The notes: generated from the letters alone by a model not told the origin. A stretch of 64,000 nucleotides of DNA from JAGORL01 sp964372415 (GCA_964372415.1 CAYJQH010000003.1:44215-108214), one strand, 5' to 3'; counted from the first letter of the stretch, positions 33,359 to 41,789 are shown. Program-made: numbers and translations.

Positions 33359-33381
33359 CCAGGAGGAAACTCCTGGTTTTT
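33359..33381 (+). promoter_or_regulatory. Terminator-like hairpin in the 5' leader
   Basis: CCAGGAG, a GAAA tetraloop and CTCCTGG are followed by TTTTTG, then the ATG at 33384. It has the shape of an intrinsic terminator, but sits between promoter and start codon, so it may be an attenuator or a protective 5' stem-loop. Confidence 0.6.
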
Positions 33382-33383
33382 GT

Positions 33384-33911
33384 ATGCCAACCCTCTTTAT
33401 TCGGTTCAAAAACTTTATTCTCAAGTCACCGCTTGATAGTGCTATTTTAGCCACTTTTTTAGTGGCGATTTTTTACGTCCTCGTGCCTTTCGGGCAGGCA
33501 GCGGATGCTGAGTCGCAGACAAGTGAAGACCGAGCCGTAAAGCTTACGGTTGAGGCGATGCTCAATAATTCAGAGCCATATGGTCAGCTACCAATCGCGG
33601 GGATGCGCGAGCCGTATTCGGTTATGACTGTAACCGCCTCGGCTTACAACAGTGTGCCGTGGCAGACTGACTCAACGCCATTTATTACCGCTTCTGGAAC
33701 TACGGTGCGCCATGGTGTTATCGCCGCTAACTTTTTGCCCATCGGTACCAGGTTGATGATCCCAGATATTTATGGCGATCAAATTTTTGTTGTTGAGGAT
33801 CGTATGAACAAACGCTACACCCGAAACATTGATGTTTGGATGGAGGAGATTCCTGAGGCCAAGAGCTTCGGTCGCAGGTCCGTAAAGATTTACATCTTCC
33901 CTAACGAGTAA
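33384..33911 (+). CDS. 3D-domain protein (membrane-anchored)
   Basis: 175 aa. An N-terminal transmembrane/signal segment (about 20-40) is followed by a C-terminal 3D domain (about 90-170): VTASAYNSVPWQTDS, TASGTTVRHGVIAANF, IGTRLMIPDIYG, VVEDRM and NIDVWM. The aspartates give the domain its name; related proteins (YocH, MltA C-terminus, Rpf-type) act on the cell wall. It is divergent from the PBP gene, with which it probably shares an envelope role. Confidence 0.88.
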   Translation: MPTLFIRFKNFILKSPLDSAILATFLVAIFYVLVPFGQAADAESQTSEDRAVKLTVEAMLNNSEPYGQLPIAGMREPYSVMTVTASAYNSVPWQTDSTPFITASGTTVRHGVIAANFLPIGTRLMIPDIYGDQIFVVEDRMNKRYTRNIDVWMEEIPEAKSFGRRSVKIYIFPNE

Positions 33912-33947
33912 AGAAGTGCTAACCTCCCAAGGCAGCACTTCTTTATT
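33911..33947 (+). terminator. Intrinsic terminator after the 3D-domain gene
   Basis: AAAGAAGTGCT pairs with AGCACTTCTTT, followed by ATTTT, directly before the ATG of the lipoprotein gene. Confidence 0.8.
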
Positions 33948-33949
33948 TT

Positions 33950-34540
33950 ATGAAAAAACTTTTTTTGGGCCTCGGTGCCACGCTTCTTCTCGGGGCGGGA
34001 TGTTTGTCGAATATTGGTTTGGGCAGCAAGGATGTTGAAGGTTCCTGGTACTTAGCCTTTAATCTTCCGGAGGGCTGGATCATGGTTGAGCCATACAATA
34101 GTGGCGACATTACTGATCCTGGCTTTAAGCTCAATCAAGAGGTTACGCAGTCAATGAATGCCATTATTTTGCAGGGCACAAATAAGGCGATCTATGGTTC
34201 TACAGGTGCCTTGGGCGACGGTATCTCGGAGCTTATTGATGCCGGTAAAGTTGAAGTCAACGGACCAATTATTGAAATCACACTTCTTGACGAGCGGCGA
34301 GTAATCCCAAGTGAGGCCGAAGACATAGGCGACGGTTTTTCTCGGGTTAAACTGTGCGAAGACGGCGATGAATGCCAAATTGGTGGTCAGTTGAATTACG
34401 ATTACTATCTTGAAACCGCCAAGGCCAAATACAAATTCGATGTGAGCGGTCTTAAACGAAGTGAGGCAGAAGATATTATAACTTCAGCTAAAGAAGTGAC
34501 CACTTACACCGGTCCGCAGGCTGAAATAGAAGTTGAGTAA
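33950..34540 (+). CDS. Putative lipoprotein
   Basis: 196 aa. The N-terminus MKKLFLGLGATLLLGAGC has a perfect lipobox (LGAGC, Cys18), so lipid attachment by Lgt and cleavage by the LspA encoded at 19.4 kb are expected. The mature part starts SNIGLGSKDVEGSWYLAF and has a single extra pair of cysteines (CEDGDEC). Family not recognised. It ends at an intrinsic terminator. Confidence 0.8.
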   Translation: MKKLFLGLGATLLLGAGCLSNIGLGSKDVEGSWYLAFNLPEGWIMVEPYNSGDITDPGFKLNQEVTQSMNAIILQGTNKAIYGSTGALGDGISELIDAGKVEVNGPIIEITLLDERRVIPSEAEDIGDGFSRVKLCEDGDECQIGGQLNYDYYLETAKAKYKFDVSGLKRSEAEDIITSAKEVTTYTGPQAEIEVE

Positions 34541-34545
34541 GAAGT

Positions 34546-34575
34546 AAAAAAATCGGGCCTTGAGCCCGGTTTTGT
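34546..34575 (+). terminator. Intrinsic terminator after the lipoprotein gene
   Basis: CGGGCCT/GAGCCCG with flanking A-run and TTTTGTTT. Confidence 0.85.
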
Positions 34576-34581
34576 TTACAC

Positions 34582-34706
34582 AAAAACCTCAGTATTCGTG
34601 ACGAGTTTGGGCGAACGGGTGAATTTCTCCAAGGCGACCTATGAAGGTCGGTGAGGAGAAATTCGGGTCCCGTAAGACCAAAATCGGCCGAATAATGAGG
34701 TTTTCA
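34582..34706. repeat. tRNA-flanking palindrome P6 (3' of tRNA-Cys)
   Basis: Imperfect 125-bp inverted repeat. AAAACCTCAGTATTCG pairs with CGAATAATGAGGTTTT, GAATTTCTCC with GGAGAAATTC, and the core is AAGGCGACCTATGAAGGTCG followed by GTGAGGAG. It abuts the CCA end of tRNA-Cys. Confidence 0.88.
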
Positions 34707-34783
34707 TGGAGGCCACGACCAGGATTGAACTGGTGTATAGCGGTTTTGCAGACCGCCGCGTTAACCAACTTCGCCACGTGGCC
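34707..34783 (-). tRNA. tRNA-Cys (GCA)
   Basis: 77 nt with acceptor GGCCACG/CGTGGCC, discriminator T (typical for tRNA-Cys) and encoded CCA. The anticodon stem GCGGT/ACCGC carries loop CTGCAAA, anticodon GCA. T-loop TTCAATC. Palindrome P6 follows its 3' end directly. Confidence 0.95.
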
Positions 34784-34825
34784 ACGATGAGCGCAGGTTA
34801 GCAAGAAAAAACTATGCCATCAAGC

Positions 34826-35248
34826 TTACCCCTCAAGTAAAATCCTCACTATGTGCCCTACCTCCATGGAGGCTAGGTTTTTAGGAATAACCTCGTCAAT
34901 CTTTTTTGCTAAATCAGAGTGCAGGTGTTCGATGAATATATTTTTGTTGACTTCTGGCACGCAAACGATAACGGTTTCAAACCGGTCGCTTTTTAAAAGC
35001 TCTTGTAATCGTTCCTCTAGCTTGTGATACAGCTCAATTAAGCGATGGTCTTTCATGTTATCAAAACTGGGCTGACCGACAGCTCTCGCAGAGGTAACAC
35101 GTTCTCGCTTGCTGTTGGCAGGTGTAGTAATCTCATCGATTTCTTCTACTTCGCGCTCGATTGCCGAGAGCAGGCGAGCACTTTCGTTGTTAGTGACGGC
35201 AATGAGCGTCTTTTTGGCGAATGGGCGATAGTGATCGGATATTCGCAT
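34826..35248 (-). CDS. Host-attachment-like (PF10116/eRF1-like) protein
   Basis: 140 aa. It has an N-terminal KTLIAVTNNESARLL strand typical of eRF1-like folds, and a C-terminal region resembling the 'protein required for attachment to host cells' family: LQELLKSDRFETVIVCVP, then FIEHLHSDLAKKIDEVIPKNLASMEVGHI (compare ...A.IPKDL...). The domain is cytosolic and has no signal. In other bacteria members relate to stress rather than attachment; no function is assigned here. Confidence 0.6.
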   Translation of the reverse strand: MRISDHYRPFAKKTLIAVTNNESARLLSAIEREVEEIDEITTPANSKRERVTSARAVGQPSFDNMKDHRLIELYHKLEERLQELLKSDRFETVIVCVPEVNKNIFIEHLHSDLAKKIDEVIPKNLASMEVGHIVRILLEG

Positions 35249-35363
35249 ACGCCGAACATTGTACCCCGCGTGCTACAATTTGCCTATTGTGGCTTTCGCA
35301 TTTAGTCCATTTTGGTTTCACGGCACTGGTCACAAATGCGAAACCCTCATATAATTTTGTCCT

Positions 35364-36056
35364 ATGCGAGGAGGCAAGCTCCGTGATTTACTCACGGGGA
35401 ATATTCGAGAAATCGTTTTTGGTTTTGAGGACAGTTTAGTTTCAACTTTAGGCGCGGCGAGCGGCATTGCTGTCGGGAGCGGCGACACTTTTACAGTTCT
35501 TCTTGCAGGTACAGTGCTCGTGGCGGTTGAAGCGGTTTCAATGGCCGCGGGGAGCTATCTGTCGTCAAAATCAAGTAGCGAACTTTATGAGGAAAGAGCC
35601 CGTCAGGACGCAACTCGTATTCTTCATGCCCGGGTATCAGACGAAGAAACCTTAAAAGCTTTTTTTGCTCGAAAAAAATTCACCAAAGACGAAACTCAAG
35701 CCGCTCTTCAGGCCATCGCTCGGGAACGCAAGCTTTGGCTTACTGAGGTTCGTCGCCAGGAATATCGTTTTGCGCCAGCTGTAAGCGCATACCCGGCCAT
35801 GTCAGGGTTGGTTATGGGTGTTGCTTATGTAGCCGGGGGGTCGCTTGTCATGCTGCCGTACATTTTGTTGCCTCTCAATCAGGCCCTTCCCGTGGCCGGT
35901 ACTCTCGCGATCATGACTCTCTTTGGACTTGGTATTTGGAAGGCCAATCTTACGGGCAGTTCGCGCCTCCGGAGCGGTACCGAAATGGTCGTGGTGTCAC
36001 TTGTCGCCGCTCTTCTTGGTATCATTATCGGACGTTATGTTTCTACATCGCTTTAA
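35364..36056 (+). CDS. VIT1/CCC1-family metal transporter
   Basis: 230 aa, five or so membrane helices. The family signature lies near the N-terminus, IREIVFGFEDSLVSTLGAAS, followed by a helix with AVEAVSMAAGSYLSSKS, a cytoplasmic charged loop (about 70-130, acidic and Lys-rich) expected to bind metal, and three C-terminal helices. Relatives move Fe2+ or Mn2+ out of the cytosol. A TATAAT box lies 8 nt before the ATG, and the next gene overlaps the end by 20 nt. Confidence 0.9.
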   Translation: MRGGKLRDLLTGNIREIVFGFEDSLVSTLGAASGIAVGSGDTFTVLLAGTVLVAVEAVSMAAGSYLSSKSSSELYEERARQDATRILHARVSDEETLKAFFARKKFTKDETQAALQAIARERKLWLTEVRRQEYRFAPAVSAYPAMSGLVMGVAYVAGGSLVMLPYILLPLNQALPVAGTLAIMTLFGLGIWKANLTGSSRLRSGTEMVVVSLVAALLGIIIGRYVSTSL

Positions 36057-37035
36057 AAGTAAACAAGCTCCGGATTTTCCCAAGAATCTTGACTGGCTTA
36101 ATAGTGAGCCTATTAATTTAAAAGCGCTTCGCGGCAAGAAAGCAGTGCTCATTGATTTTTGGACCTATTCTTGTGTTAATTGCCAACGAACTTTTCCGCA
36201 ACTTTTGCGGTGGCATAAGATTTATGCCGCTAAAGGACTCGTGATAATTGGTGTTCACACTCCTGAATTTGCCTTCGAAAAAAAACTGACTAACGTCGAG
36301 CTCGCTCTTAAAGAGAACGGAATTACTTATCCTATAGTCCTCGACCCTGACTATAAGATTTGGCATTTATATAATAATCAATACTGGCCGCACCATTATT
36401 TAATAAACCGGCAAGGTAATATAGTTTATGATCACGCGGGAGAAGGGGGGTATGCGGAAACGGAAGTTGAAATTCAAAAAGCACTCAAAGAATTGGGGGC
36501 GGAAGATCTCCCGGCTATTGGCCCGGATAACTCACTCGGAGGTAAGGTTTGTTATCGTACCTCGCCCGAGCTTTACCTTGGGTTCCTTCGTGGCAAATTA
36601 GGCAATCGCAAAGAATTTTTGCCGGACACCGAGGAATCTTTTGAAGATAGTCAGCACCACGAAGATGATTTGCCGTATTTACACGGCCACTTTAAAGTGG
36701 CGGCCGAATTTATTGAGCACACAAGAAAGCTCTCGGCGCCAACCGAATACTTGGTGTTAAAATATTCAGCTTTCAGTGTTAATTTAGTTATGGCTACCTC
36801 GGACGATCGGTCAGCCGTTCTCGAAGTCGAGCTTGATGGTTTGCCGCTTCCGAAGGACCTAGCCGGGGACGATGTACGAATTGGCAAAGACGGCAAAGCT
36901 ACGATAACCGTCAAAGAATCCAGAATGTATCAAATAGTGAACGCCAAAGTTTATCATCGCGGAACCTTGAAACTAAAAACTGCCTCGGGCAACCTACGAA
37001 TGTATGCGTTTACCTTTGGTGGCTGCGAGGAATAG
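36037..37035 (+). CDS. DipZ-like thioredoxin-fold protein
   Basis: 332 aa from ATG 36037. The N-terminal thioredoxin/AhpC-TSA domain (about 10-150) has WTYSCVNCQRTFPQL, with the CxxC dithiol CVNC, and GVHTPEFAFE. The C-terminal beta-rich domain (about 190-330, with DDLPYLHGHFKVAAEFI) matches the extracytoplasmic half of DipZ proteins. No membrane anchor or signal is visible, unlike full-length DipZ, which has CcdA-like helices. It overlaps the VIT gene by 20 nt and the desulfurase gene by 32 nt, suggesting one operon. Confidence 0.85.
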   Translation: MFLHRFKSKQAPDFPKNLDWLNSEPINLKALRGKKAVLIDFWTYSCVNCQRTFPQLLRWHKIYAAKGLVIIGVHTPEFAFEKKLTNVELALKENGITYPIVLDPDYKIWHLYNNQYWPHHYLINRQGNIVYDHAGEGGYAETEVEIQKALKELGAEDLPAIGPDNSLGGKVCYRTSPELYLGFLRGKLGNRKEFLPDTEESFEDSQHHEDDLPYLHGHFKVAAEFIEHTRKLSAPTEYLVLKYSAFSVNLVMATSDDRSAVLEVELDGLPLPKDLAGDDVRIGKDGKATITVKESRMYQIVNAKVYHRGTLKLKTASGNLRMYAFTFGGCEE

Positions 37036-38182
37036 AACAAAATACTACCTAGACTCGGCGTCCGCAACCCCGGTTGCGGCTAAGGTATTCCAAAAAATGG
37101 AACCTTATTTTTCATTGCATTTTGCTAATCCTTCAAGTATTCACCGGCTAGGACTCGTCGCTCGTGAGGCTGTAAATGAGGCACGCAGGCAAGTGGCCAG
37201 GCTAATTGCGGCCCGACCCGATGAGATTGTTTTTACAAGTGGCGCCACGGAATCAGTAAATTTGGCCCTAGTTGGGGCCGCTCGAGCCCTGAAAGGGCAG
37301 GGGAACCACATTGTGACCGTTGCCACGGAACACGCGGCTACCCTCGAAGTCTTGAAACGTGAAGGTTTTACCGTGACTTTTGTGCCAGTCGGGCCAGAAG
37401 GCGAGATCAGAGCTGAGCAAGTGCTTTCTAGAGTTCGCGCGGATACTATTTTGGTTTCTGTCATGTACGTTAATAACGAGCTAGGGGTGGTGGCGCCACT
37501 TTCAGAAATTGGCAAAGGCCTCGCGCGCCACCGCAAAGATCATCGAACTTTATTCCCCTTATTTCACAGTGATGCTACTCAGGCGGTTGGCTTGAGATCT
37601 GTTGATGTTGAAAAACTTCATCTCGATCTTATGAGTTTTGCCGCGAGTAAAATGTACGGCCCCAAGGGAGTGGGCGCTCTTTATGTACGTCGGGGAGTCA
37701 GACTCACGTCGTTAATTGTAGGCGGTAATCAGGAGCAGAGTTTGCGAGCTGGTACAGAAAATGTTTCGGGAATTGTAGGTTTTGGTGAGGCGGCTCGTTT
37801 AGCCTGGCGTCATCGAGCGCGTAACGCCGAACACTTGGGTCGAGTAAGATCGGCATTCCTTAAAACACTTAAAAAATTTGTGCCAAATATTCGCCTAAAT
37901 GGTGAGGCTCCAGAAACCGTGCCGTCAATTATTAACCTGAGTTTTCCCGGACTCGACGGCGAGGAATTACTACTTCGTTTAGATGCGCGTGGTGTCTGCG
38001 CCTCAGCCGCTTCGGCTTGTAAAACATCGGATCATCCAAGTCATGTGCTAAGAGCGATCGGTCGCACGGAAGATGAGGTCAAGGGAAGTTTGCGTTTTTC
38101 ATTTTTAACCACCATGTCAGTACCTCAGGCTAAGCGTGCCGCTAAAATTGTTGGTCGTGTAGTTCGTGCCATGAAGGGTTGA
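37004..38182 (+). CDS. Cysteine desulfurase (NifS/IscS-like)
   Basis: 392 aa. PLP-fold type I with YYLDSASATPV, FTSGATESVNLAL, ATEHAATLEVLK (PLP-stacking His), HSDATQAVG, FAASKMYGPKGVGALY with the Schiff-base Lys, RAGTENV, and the catalytic-loop Cys in SAASACKTSDHPS. The residue before the Lys is Ser rather than the usual His. It supplies sulfur for Fe-S clusters or tRNA thiolation; no IscU/Suf scaffold is nearby. It overlaps the thioredoxin-like gene. Confidence 0.93.
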   Translation: MRLPLVAARNRTKYYLDSASATPVAAKVFQKMEPYFSLHFANPSSIHRLGLVAREAVNEARRQVARLIAARPDEIVFTSGATESVNLALVGAARALKGQGNHIVTVATEHAATLEVLKREGFTVTFVPVGPEGEIRAEQVLSRVRADTILVSVMYVNNELGVVAPLSEIGKGLARHRKDHRTLFPLFHSDATQAVGLRSVDVEKLHLDLMSFAASKMYGPKGVGALYVRRGVRLTSLIVGGNQEQSLRAGTENVSGIVGFGEAARLAWRHRARNAEHLGRVRSAFLKTLKKFVPNIRLNGEAPETVPSIINLSFPGLDGEELLLRLDARGVCASAASACKTSDHPSHVLRAIGRTEDEVKGSLRFSFLTTMSVPQAKRAAKIVGRVVRAMKG

Positions 38183-38202
38183 AATTTGAAGGGTCAAGCG
38201 GC

Positions 38203-38208
38203 TATACT
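38203..38208 (+). promoter_or_regulatory. -10 box of the ferredoxin operon (leaderless)
   Basis: TATACT, 9 nt before the ATG at 38218; decides the ferredoxin start over the upstream in-frame ATG. Confidence 0.6.
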
Positions 38209-38217
38209 TTTCAGGCT

Positions 38218-38481
38218 ATGAAAATTCGCATCGTGGTTGACCCGGATTTGTGCATTGGGGCGGCGAGTTGTGTGACGGTGGCGTCAGAGTCTTTTGTACT
38301 AAACGTAGAAAACAAGGCCGAGGTCTTAGATCACGGCGAGGCCGAGGGCGGACCAAGCTATGATCGAGTAGTAACTGTAACTGAAGCCGAAAAAGATCAG
38401 ATAATAGAAGCCGCCAAGTCTTGCCCCACGCTTGCTATTAGTATTTTTGATGAGCAAGGGAATAAGCTTTACCCGCTATGA
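38218..38481 (+). CDS. Ferredoxin with three-cysteine cluster motif
   Basis: 87 aa from ATG 38218. The pattern is DPDLCIGAASCVTVA ... KSCPTLAI. The second cysteine of the usual CxxCxxC is Ala (CIGAASC), leaving three ligands, as in [3Fe-4S]-type or labile [4Fe-4S] ferredoxins. An acidic loop EAEGG lies between. The stop overlaps the next start (ATGA), so the ferredoxin is translationally coupled to the FAD reductase, its likely electron partner. Confidence 0.9.
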   Translation: MKIRIVVDPDLCIGAASCVTVASESFVLNVENKAEVLDHGEAEGGPSYDRVVTVTEAEKDQIIEAAKSCPTLAISIFDEQGNKLYPL

Positions 38482-39644
38482 ATATTCTGATCCTCGGGGG
38501 AGGTATTGCTGGTACCACTGCGGCGGAAGAGGTTCGTAAGCGGCTTCCGGAGGCGAGCATCACAATCCTTGAGGGCGAAGAACATCGCTTGTACTCTAGA
38601 GTTCTTTTGCCACACTATCTGAAAGGCAAGGTAACTCGTGAAAGAGTTTTTTTACGAGCCGCTGAATGGTATCAAGCGCAGCGTATCGAGCTTTTGACTG
38701 GGGTCAGAGGCTTGCATATTGATGCTCTTAATTTTTTTGTAGCGGCAACTGATGGTCGCGAGCATCCTTATGACAGGTTGCTCATAGCCTCAGGTGGCGA
38801 GCCTAATTTATTTACCCAGGATTTGCGAGGCGTATCGTATTTGCACTCCCTCGATGACGCTGATCATCTTCTAGAATTAATTCGCGAATTACTAAGTAAA
38901 CCAAAAGAAGAGCAGCGGGCCGTAGTTTATGGCGGAGGTTTTATGGCTTGCGAATATGCAAATATTTTTGCTCATTACAACATTTCAACCGCCATACTCA
39001 TGCGTGAAACCGGTTTTTGGTCAAAGATTCTAAGTTGGGAAAGTCAGGAGGTGCTCAGAGCGCACGCCGAAAAAGTTGGAGTAATGGTTGTCCCAAAGGT
39101 GGTACCGGAGCTGATTGGTAATAATGAGCTTACGGGTGTCGCTTTTGACGGTCGAGAAGTCAAGGCGGGAATTCTGGGGGTCGGCATTAGCTCAGCGCGT
39201 GATGAACTTTTGGCTGCAACAGCTGGTTTGAGTGCCGCGCACGGCATCGAAGTTCAGGAGGACTTATCTACCAAGGTTAAAGGCATCTGGGCGGCAGGGG
39301 ATGTGGCGATGGTCAATGACACGGTGGTTAAGCGACATGTACGTTACGGTAATTGGTTGAATGCTCAAGTACAGGGTCGAGTGGCTGGTCAAAATATGGC
39401 CGGCGACCCGGCTGCTTTTAGGTTGGTGTCCCAATACTCCACCAATTTACTTGGTTTGAATGTGGTATTCCTTGGCGATACCAACCGCCGGGCCGCACAT
39501 GAGGTACGTTTGGCTCGCCTTGAGCCCGGAGCTAGCGAAGAACATTTTATTCGTGACGGCAGGTTAGTTGGCGTGGCGCTTATTGGCGAAGTAAGCAAAC
39601 GTGGTACCCTAGTTTCTAGGATCGGCCATATCTATGAACCTTGA
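38478..39644 (+). CDS. FAD-dependent NAD(P)-disulfide-type oxidoreductase
   Basis: 388 aa. A dinucleotide-binding motif starts the protein (ILGGGIAGTTAAEEV), a second NAD site is VVYGGGFMACEYA, and the FAD-closing motif is GIWAAGDVAM. Order and length fit rubredoxin/ferredoxin reductases (pyridine nucleotide-disulfide class I without redox cysteines). It is co-translated with the ferredoxin and overlaps the SIS gene by 11 nt. Confidence 0.92.
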   Translation: MNILILGGGIAGTTAAEEVRKRLPEASITILEGEEHRLYSRVLLPHYLKGKVTRERVFLRAAEWYQAQRIELLTGVRGLHIDALNFFVAATDGREHPYDRLLIASGGEPNLFTQDLRGVSYLHSLDDADHLLELIRELLSKPKEEQRAVVYGGGFMACEYANIFAHYNISTAILMRETGFWSKILSWESQEVLRAHAEKVGVMVVPKVVPELIGNNELTGVAFDGREVKAGILGVGISSARDELLAATAGLSAAHGIEVQEDLSTKVKGIWAAGDVAMVNDTVVKRHVRYGNWLNAQVQGRVAGQNMAGDPAAFRLVSQYSTNLLGLNVVFLGDTNRRAAHEVRLARLEPGASEEHFIRDGRLVGVALIGEVSKRGTLVSRIGHIYEP

Positions 39645-40704
39645 TGACGACAAGATTTACGAAAAATACGACCCAGACGACGTTGGTTTTGGTATCGCAA
39701 ACCTCCCGGAACAAATCCGTTTGGCTTGGCACGATACTCGAGAGCTCGAGGTGCCTCGTTTAACCAACAAAGTGAAAAATATCGTGCTCGTTGGCATGGG
39801 GGGTTCTGGACTTGGAGCCCATCTTTTAGAAACGGTGTTCGGCTCGCGGCTTAAGGTACCGTTTGTGGCAGTGCGTGATTATGAGCTTCCCGGTTGGGTC
39901 GATAATAAATCACTCGTTATACTCTCAAGTTTTTCTGGTAATACTGAAGAAGTTTTAGCAATTGCTCTTGAAGCCAAGCGCCGCCGAGCCACAATTTTTA
40001 CGATTGCCGCGGGCGGTCAACTAGCGGCCACAAAAAACGTCGCTGCTAGTTATCAATTTGTTCCCGGTGAATTAGCTAAACAGCCACGTTTTGGCGTCGG
40101 CTTTTCTTTTGCTGGCGTGGTGGGGCTTTTGGAGCGTGCAGGACTGCTTAAAGTTTCAACCTCAGAAATGAAGGCCATGATGACCGCCATGCACGAAGTG
40201 ATTGATGTCTGTGCGGCAGACATTAAAACAAGTGAAAATCCAGCCAAAACTGTGGCCGCGGAGCTCGTGGGATACTCGGTTCTTGTGCTTGCTGCTCAGC
40301 ATCTAGTTGGTGTAGCCCATGTCATGGCTAATAGTTTAAACGAAACAGCTAAACAATTTGCTACCTTTTTTGCGCTTCCCGAAATGAATCATCACTTGCT
40401 TGAGGGTCTGACATACCCCAAGTTTTTTGCTCCCCAAACAAAAGCGCTGCTTCTTGGCTCTACACTCTACAACTCTCGTCTGACACGACGCTCTTCTTTG
40501 ACACTCGAAATGGTTGAGCGCCAAGGGGCTTCAGTTATTGAGTACGTGGCGGCTGGTAAAACTCCACTTGAGGAAATGGGAGAAGTTTTCCAGTTTGGAA
40601 GTTATGTAAGTTGGTACCTGGCGCTTCTTAATAAAGAAAATACTTTAGCCATCCCCTTTGTTGAAGAATTTAAGGAACGTTTACAAAAATCACCAAAAAA
40701 ATAA
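39634..40704 (+). CDS. Bifunctional phosphoglucose/phosphomannose isomerase-like SIS protein
   Basis: 356 aa. The SIS domain has VLVGMGGSGLGAHLLE and SLVILSSFSGNTEEVLA; the C-terminal PGI/PMI domain has ANSLNETAKQFATFFALPEMNHHLLEG (conserved His and Glu of the isomerase site). Archaeal and CPR homologs interconvert glucose-6-P, fructose-6-P and mannose-6-P. It overlaps the FAD reductase gene by 11 nt. Confidence 0.92.
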   Translation: MNLDDDKIYEKYDPDDVGFGIANLPEQIRLAWHDTRELEVPRLTNKVKNIVLVGMGGSGLGAHLLETVFGSRLKVPFVAVRDYELPGWVDNKSLVILSSFSGNTEEVLAIALEAKRRRATIFTIAAGGQLAATKNVAASYQFVPGELAKQPRFGVGFSFAGVVGLLERAGLLKVSTSEMKAMMTAMHEVIDVCAADIKTSENPAKTVAAELVGYSVLVLAAQHLVGVAHVMANSLNETAKQFATFFALPEMNHHLLEGLTYPKFFAPQTKALLLGSTLYNSRLTRRSSLTLEMVERQGASVIEYVAAGKTPLEEMGEVFQFGSYVSWYLALLNKENTLAIPFVEEFKERLQKSPKK

Positions 40705-40746
40705 ACACGCAGCTCAGGCTTAATGACGTTTTTGCATAAGCTGCGT
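40705..40746 (-). terminator. Intrinsic terminator enclosing the HAD gene stop
   Basis: ACGCAGCT pairs with AGCTGCGT around a 24-nt loop that includes the HAD stop codon; the T-run GTTTATTTTTTT follows on the minus strand. Confidence 0.65.
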
Positions 40747-41457
40747 GAAGATGTAGAAAACGATCTGGCGGTAGATTTCGCTCCAGGAAGAGGCGGTAGC
40801 ACTGATGCTTTCCTCATCCCCCGAAGACCAGTCGTCCGTTTCGTCGAGCCCCTCGTCTTCGTCAGACCGGAGGTGGATGAGATGAGGTACAACGCCTTTC
40901 AAGCAACGCAGCTTCCAGTGATCGTTGTCGATGAAGATGTCGATGTTCCGGTCCGCGGCGACTTCTGATTTGTCGTGGTTCATGCCGACCCCGACAAATT
41001 CGACAAACAATCCCTTAGACTTGAGCCACTTTTCGGCGATAGGTGACGACAGCGGCGAGCGGTTGCTCACGATGAGGAGTTTAACGCCGAGGGTTTGGCG
41101 AAGGCGACGCAGGTAGAGCGCGGCATCGCGGTAGTCAGAGGCTTGGAGCCCGACCTCCTCAACCTCATACACTTGGCGTTTGACTTCCTGGTACTGGCGC
41201 AGCCTCAGGGTTTTGACTCCTCGCTTGATGTCTTCGCGCACCAAGCGTTCGTGGAGACGTGCCTCTTCAAGGCCCTTGATGCCATAAAGCTCTTCAGCCT
41301 TTTTGCGCTTGAGCTCGTTACTCGAGTACACCGTCTTGTCGAAGTCCACGCCCACAAGCACGGTGCGCTCGCTCGTGGCGAGCCAATTCCTAACCTCCCG
41401 CTCGACCAAGTCAAAGACCTCAGTGCAAAGCGGAATAGGCTGCAACTTGGGTTGCAT
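40720..41457 (-). CDS. HAD-superfamily phosphatase-like protein (GC-rich cassette)
   Basis: 245 aa from ATG 41457, preceded by GGAGGATTA, a textbook ribosome site. HAD motif I is GVDFDKTVY (DxDxT, Asp38/Asp40), motif II LLIVSNRSP, motif III DIFIDNDHWK; C2-cap type unclear. The C-terminal 40 residues are Asp/Glu/Ser-rich (SDEDEGLDETDDWSSGDEES). Codon use is GC-rich compared with neighbours; it has its own TTGACG promoter and stop-in-loop terminator. Substrate unknown. Confidence 0.75.
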   Translation of the reverse strand: MQPKLQPIPLCTEVFDLVEREVRNWLATSERTVLVGVDFDKTVYSSNELKRKKAEELYGIKGLEEARLHERLVREDIKRGVKTLRLRQYQEVKRQVYEVEEVGLQASDYRDAALYLRRLRQTLGVKLLIVSNRSPLSSPIAEKWLKSKGLFVEFVGVGMNHDKSEVAADRNIDIFIDNDHWKLRCLKGVVPHLIHLRSDEDEGLDETDDWSSGDEESISATASSWSEIYRQIVFYIFTQLMQKRH

Positions 41458-41504
41458 TAATCCTCCTTCCGCCGAGCGGTTTGTGAATGATCTTGGACTT
41501 ACGG

Positions 41505-41533
41505 TAAGGTCTTTATCTACTTGCGTCAAGTGG
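41505..41533 (-). promoter_or_regulatory. HAD gene promoter
   Basis: On the minus strand, TTGACG, a 17-nt spacer and TACCGT. It overlaps the divergent tRNA-Ser promoter through the TTGCGTCAA palindrome. Confidence 0.65.
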
Positions 41534-41549
41534 TTTTTTTAGCTACCAT
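41521..41549 (+). promoter_or_regulatory. tRNA-Ser promoter
   Basis: TTGCGT, a 17-nt spacer and TACCAT, about 12 nt before the tRNA 5' end. Confidence 0.6.
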
Positions 41550-41561
41550 CTTGGCTGCTTT

Positions 41562-41651
41562 GGAAAGGTGGCAGAGTGGTCGAATGCGCATGACTCGAAA
41601 TCATGTATGTCTGTAAGGGCATCGAGGGTTCGAATCCCTCCCTTTCCGCCA
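41562..41651 (+). tRNA. tRNA-Ser (CGA)
   Basis: 90 nt with long variable arm, as expected for Ser. Acceptor GGAAAGG/CCTTTCC, discriminator G, encoded CCA. The anticodon stem CATGA/TCATG carries loop CTCGAAA, anticodon CGA (reads TCG). The T-loop is TTCGAAT. Confidence 0.95.
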
Positions 41652-41668
41652 AGTTTTACATTCAGCGA

Positions 41669-41787
41669 AATTAAAAGAGGTTGGCGATTTAGCGTCGTGA
41701 GCAAGTCAGTGACTTTATCCGTTGGGGCCATGGACCGTAAGCAGTTTTGGTGGTAAAAATTGCTAAGGTCCACGATGTTTTCGCTAT
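41669..41787. repeat. Weak palindrome after tRNA-Ser
   Basis: The ends AGCGAAA and TTTTCGCT are complementary, with internal AAGTCAGTGACTT and GGACC...GGTCC hairpins. The core does not match the tRNA-flanking family clearly; it may be a strongly diverged member or an unrelated terminator-like fold. Confidence 0.3.
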
Positions 41788-41789
41788 GA

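Noticed and set aside
41568..41756. ORF overlapping tRNA-Ser
   Set aside because: It reads through the tRNA; no independent evidence.
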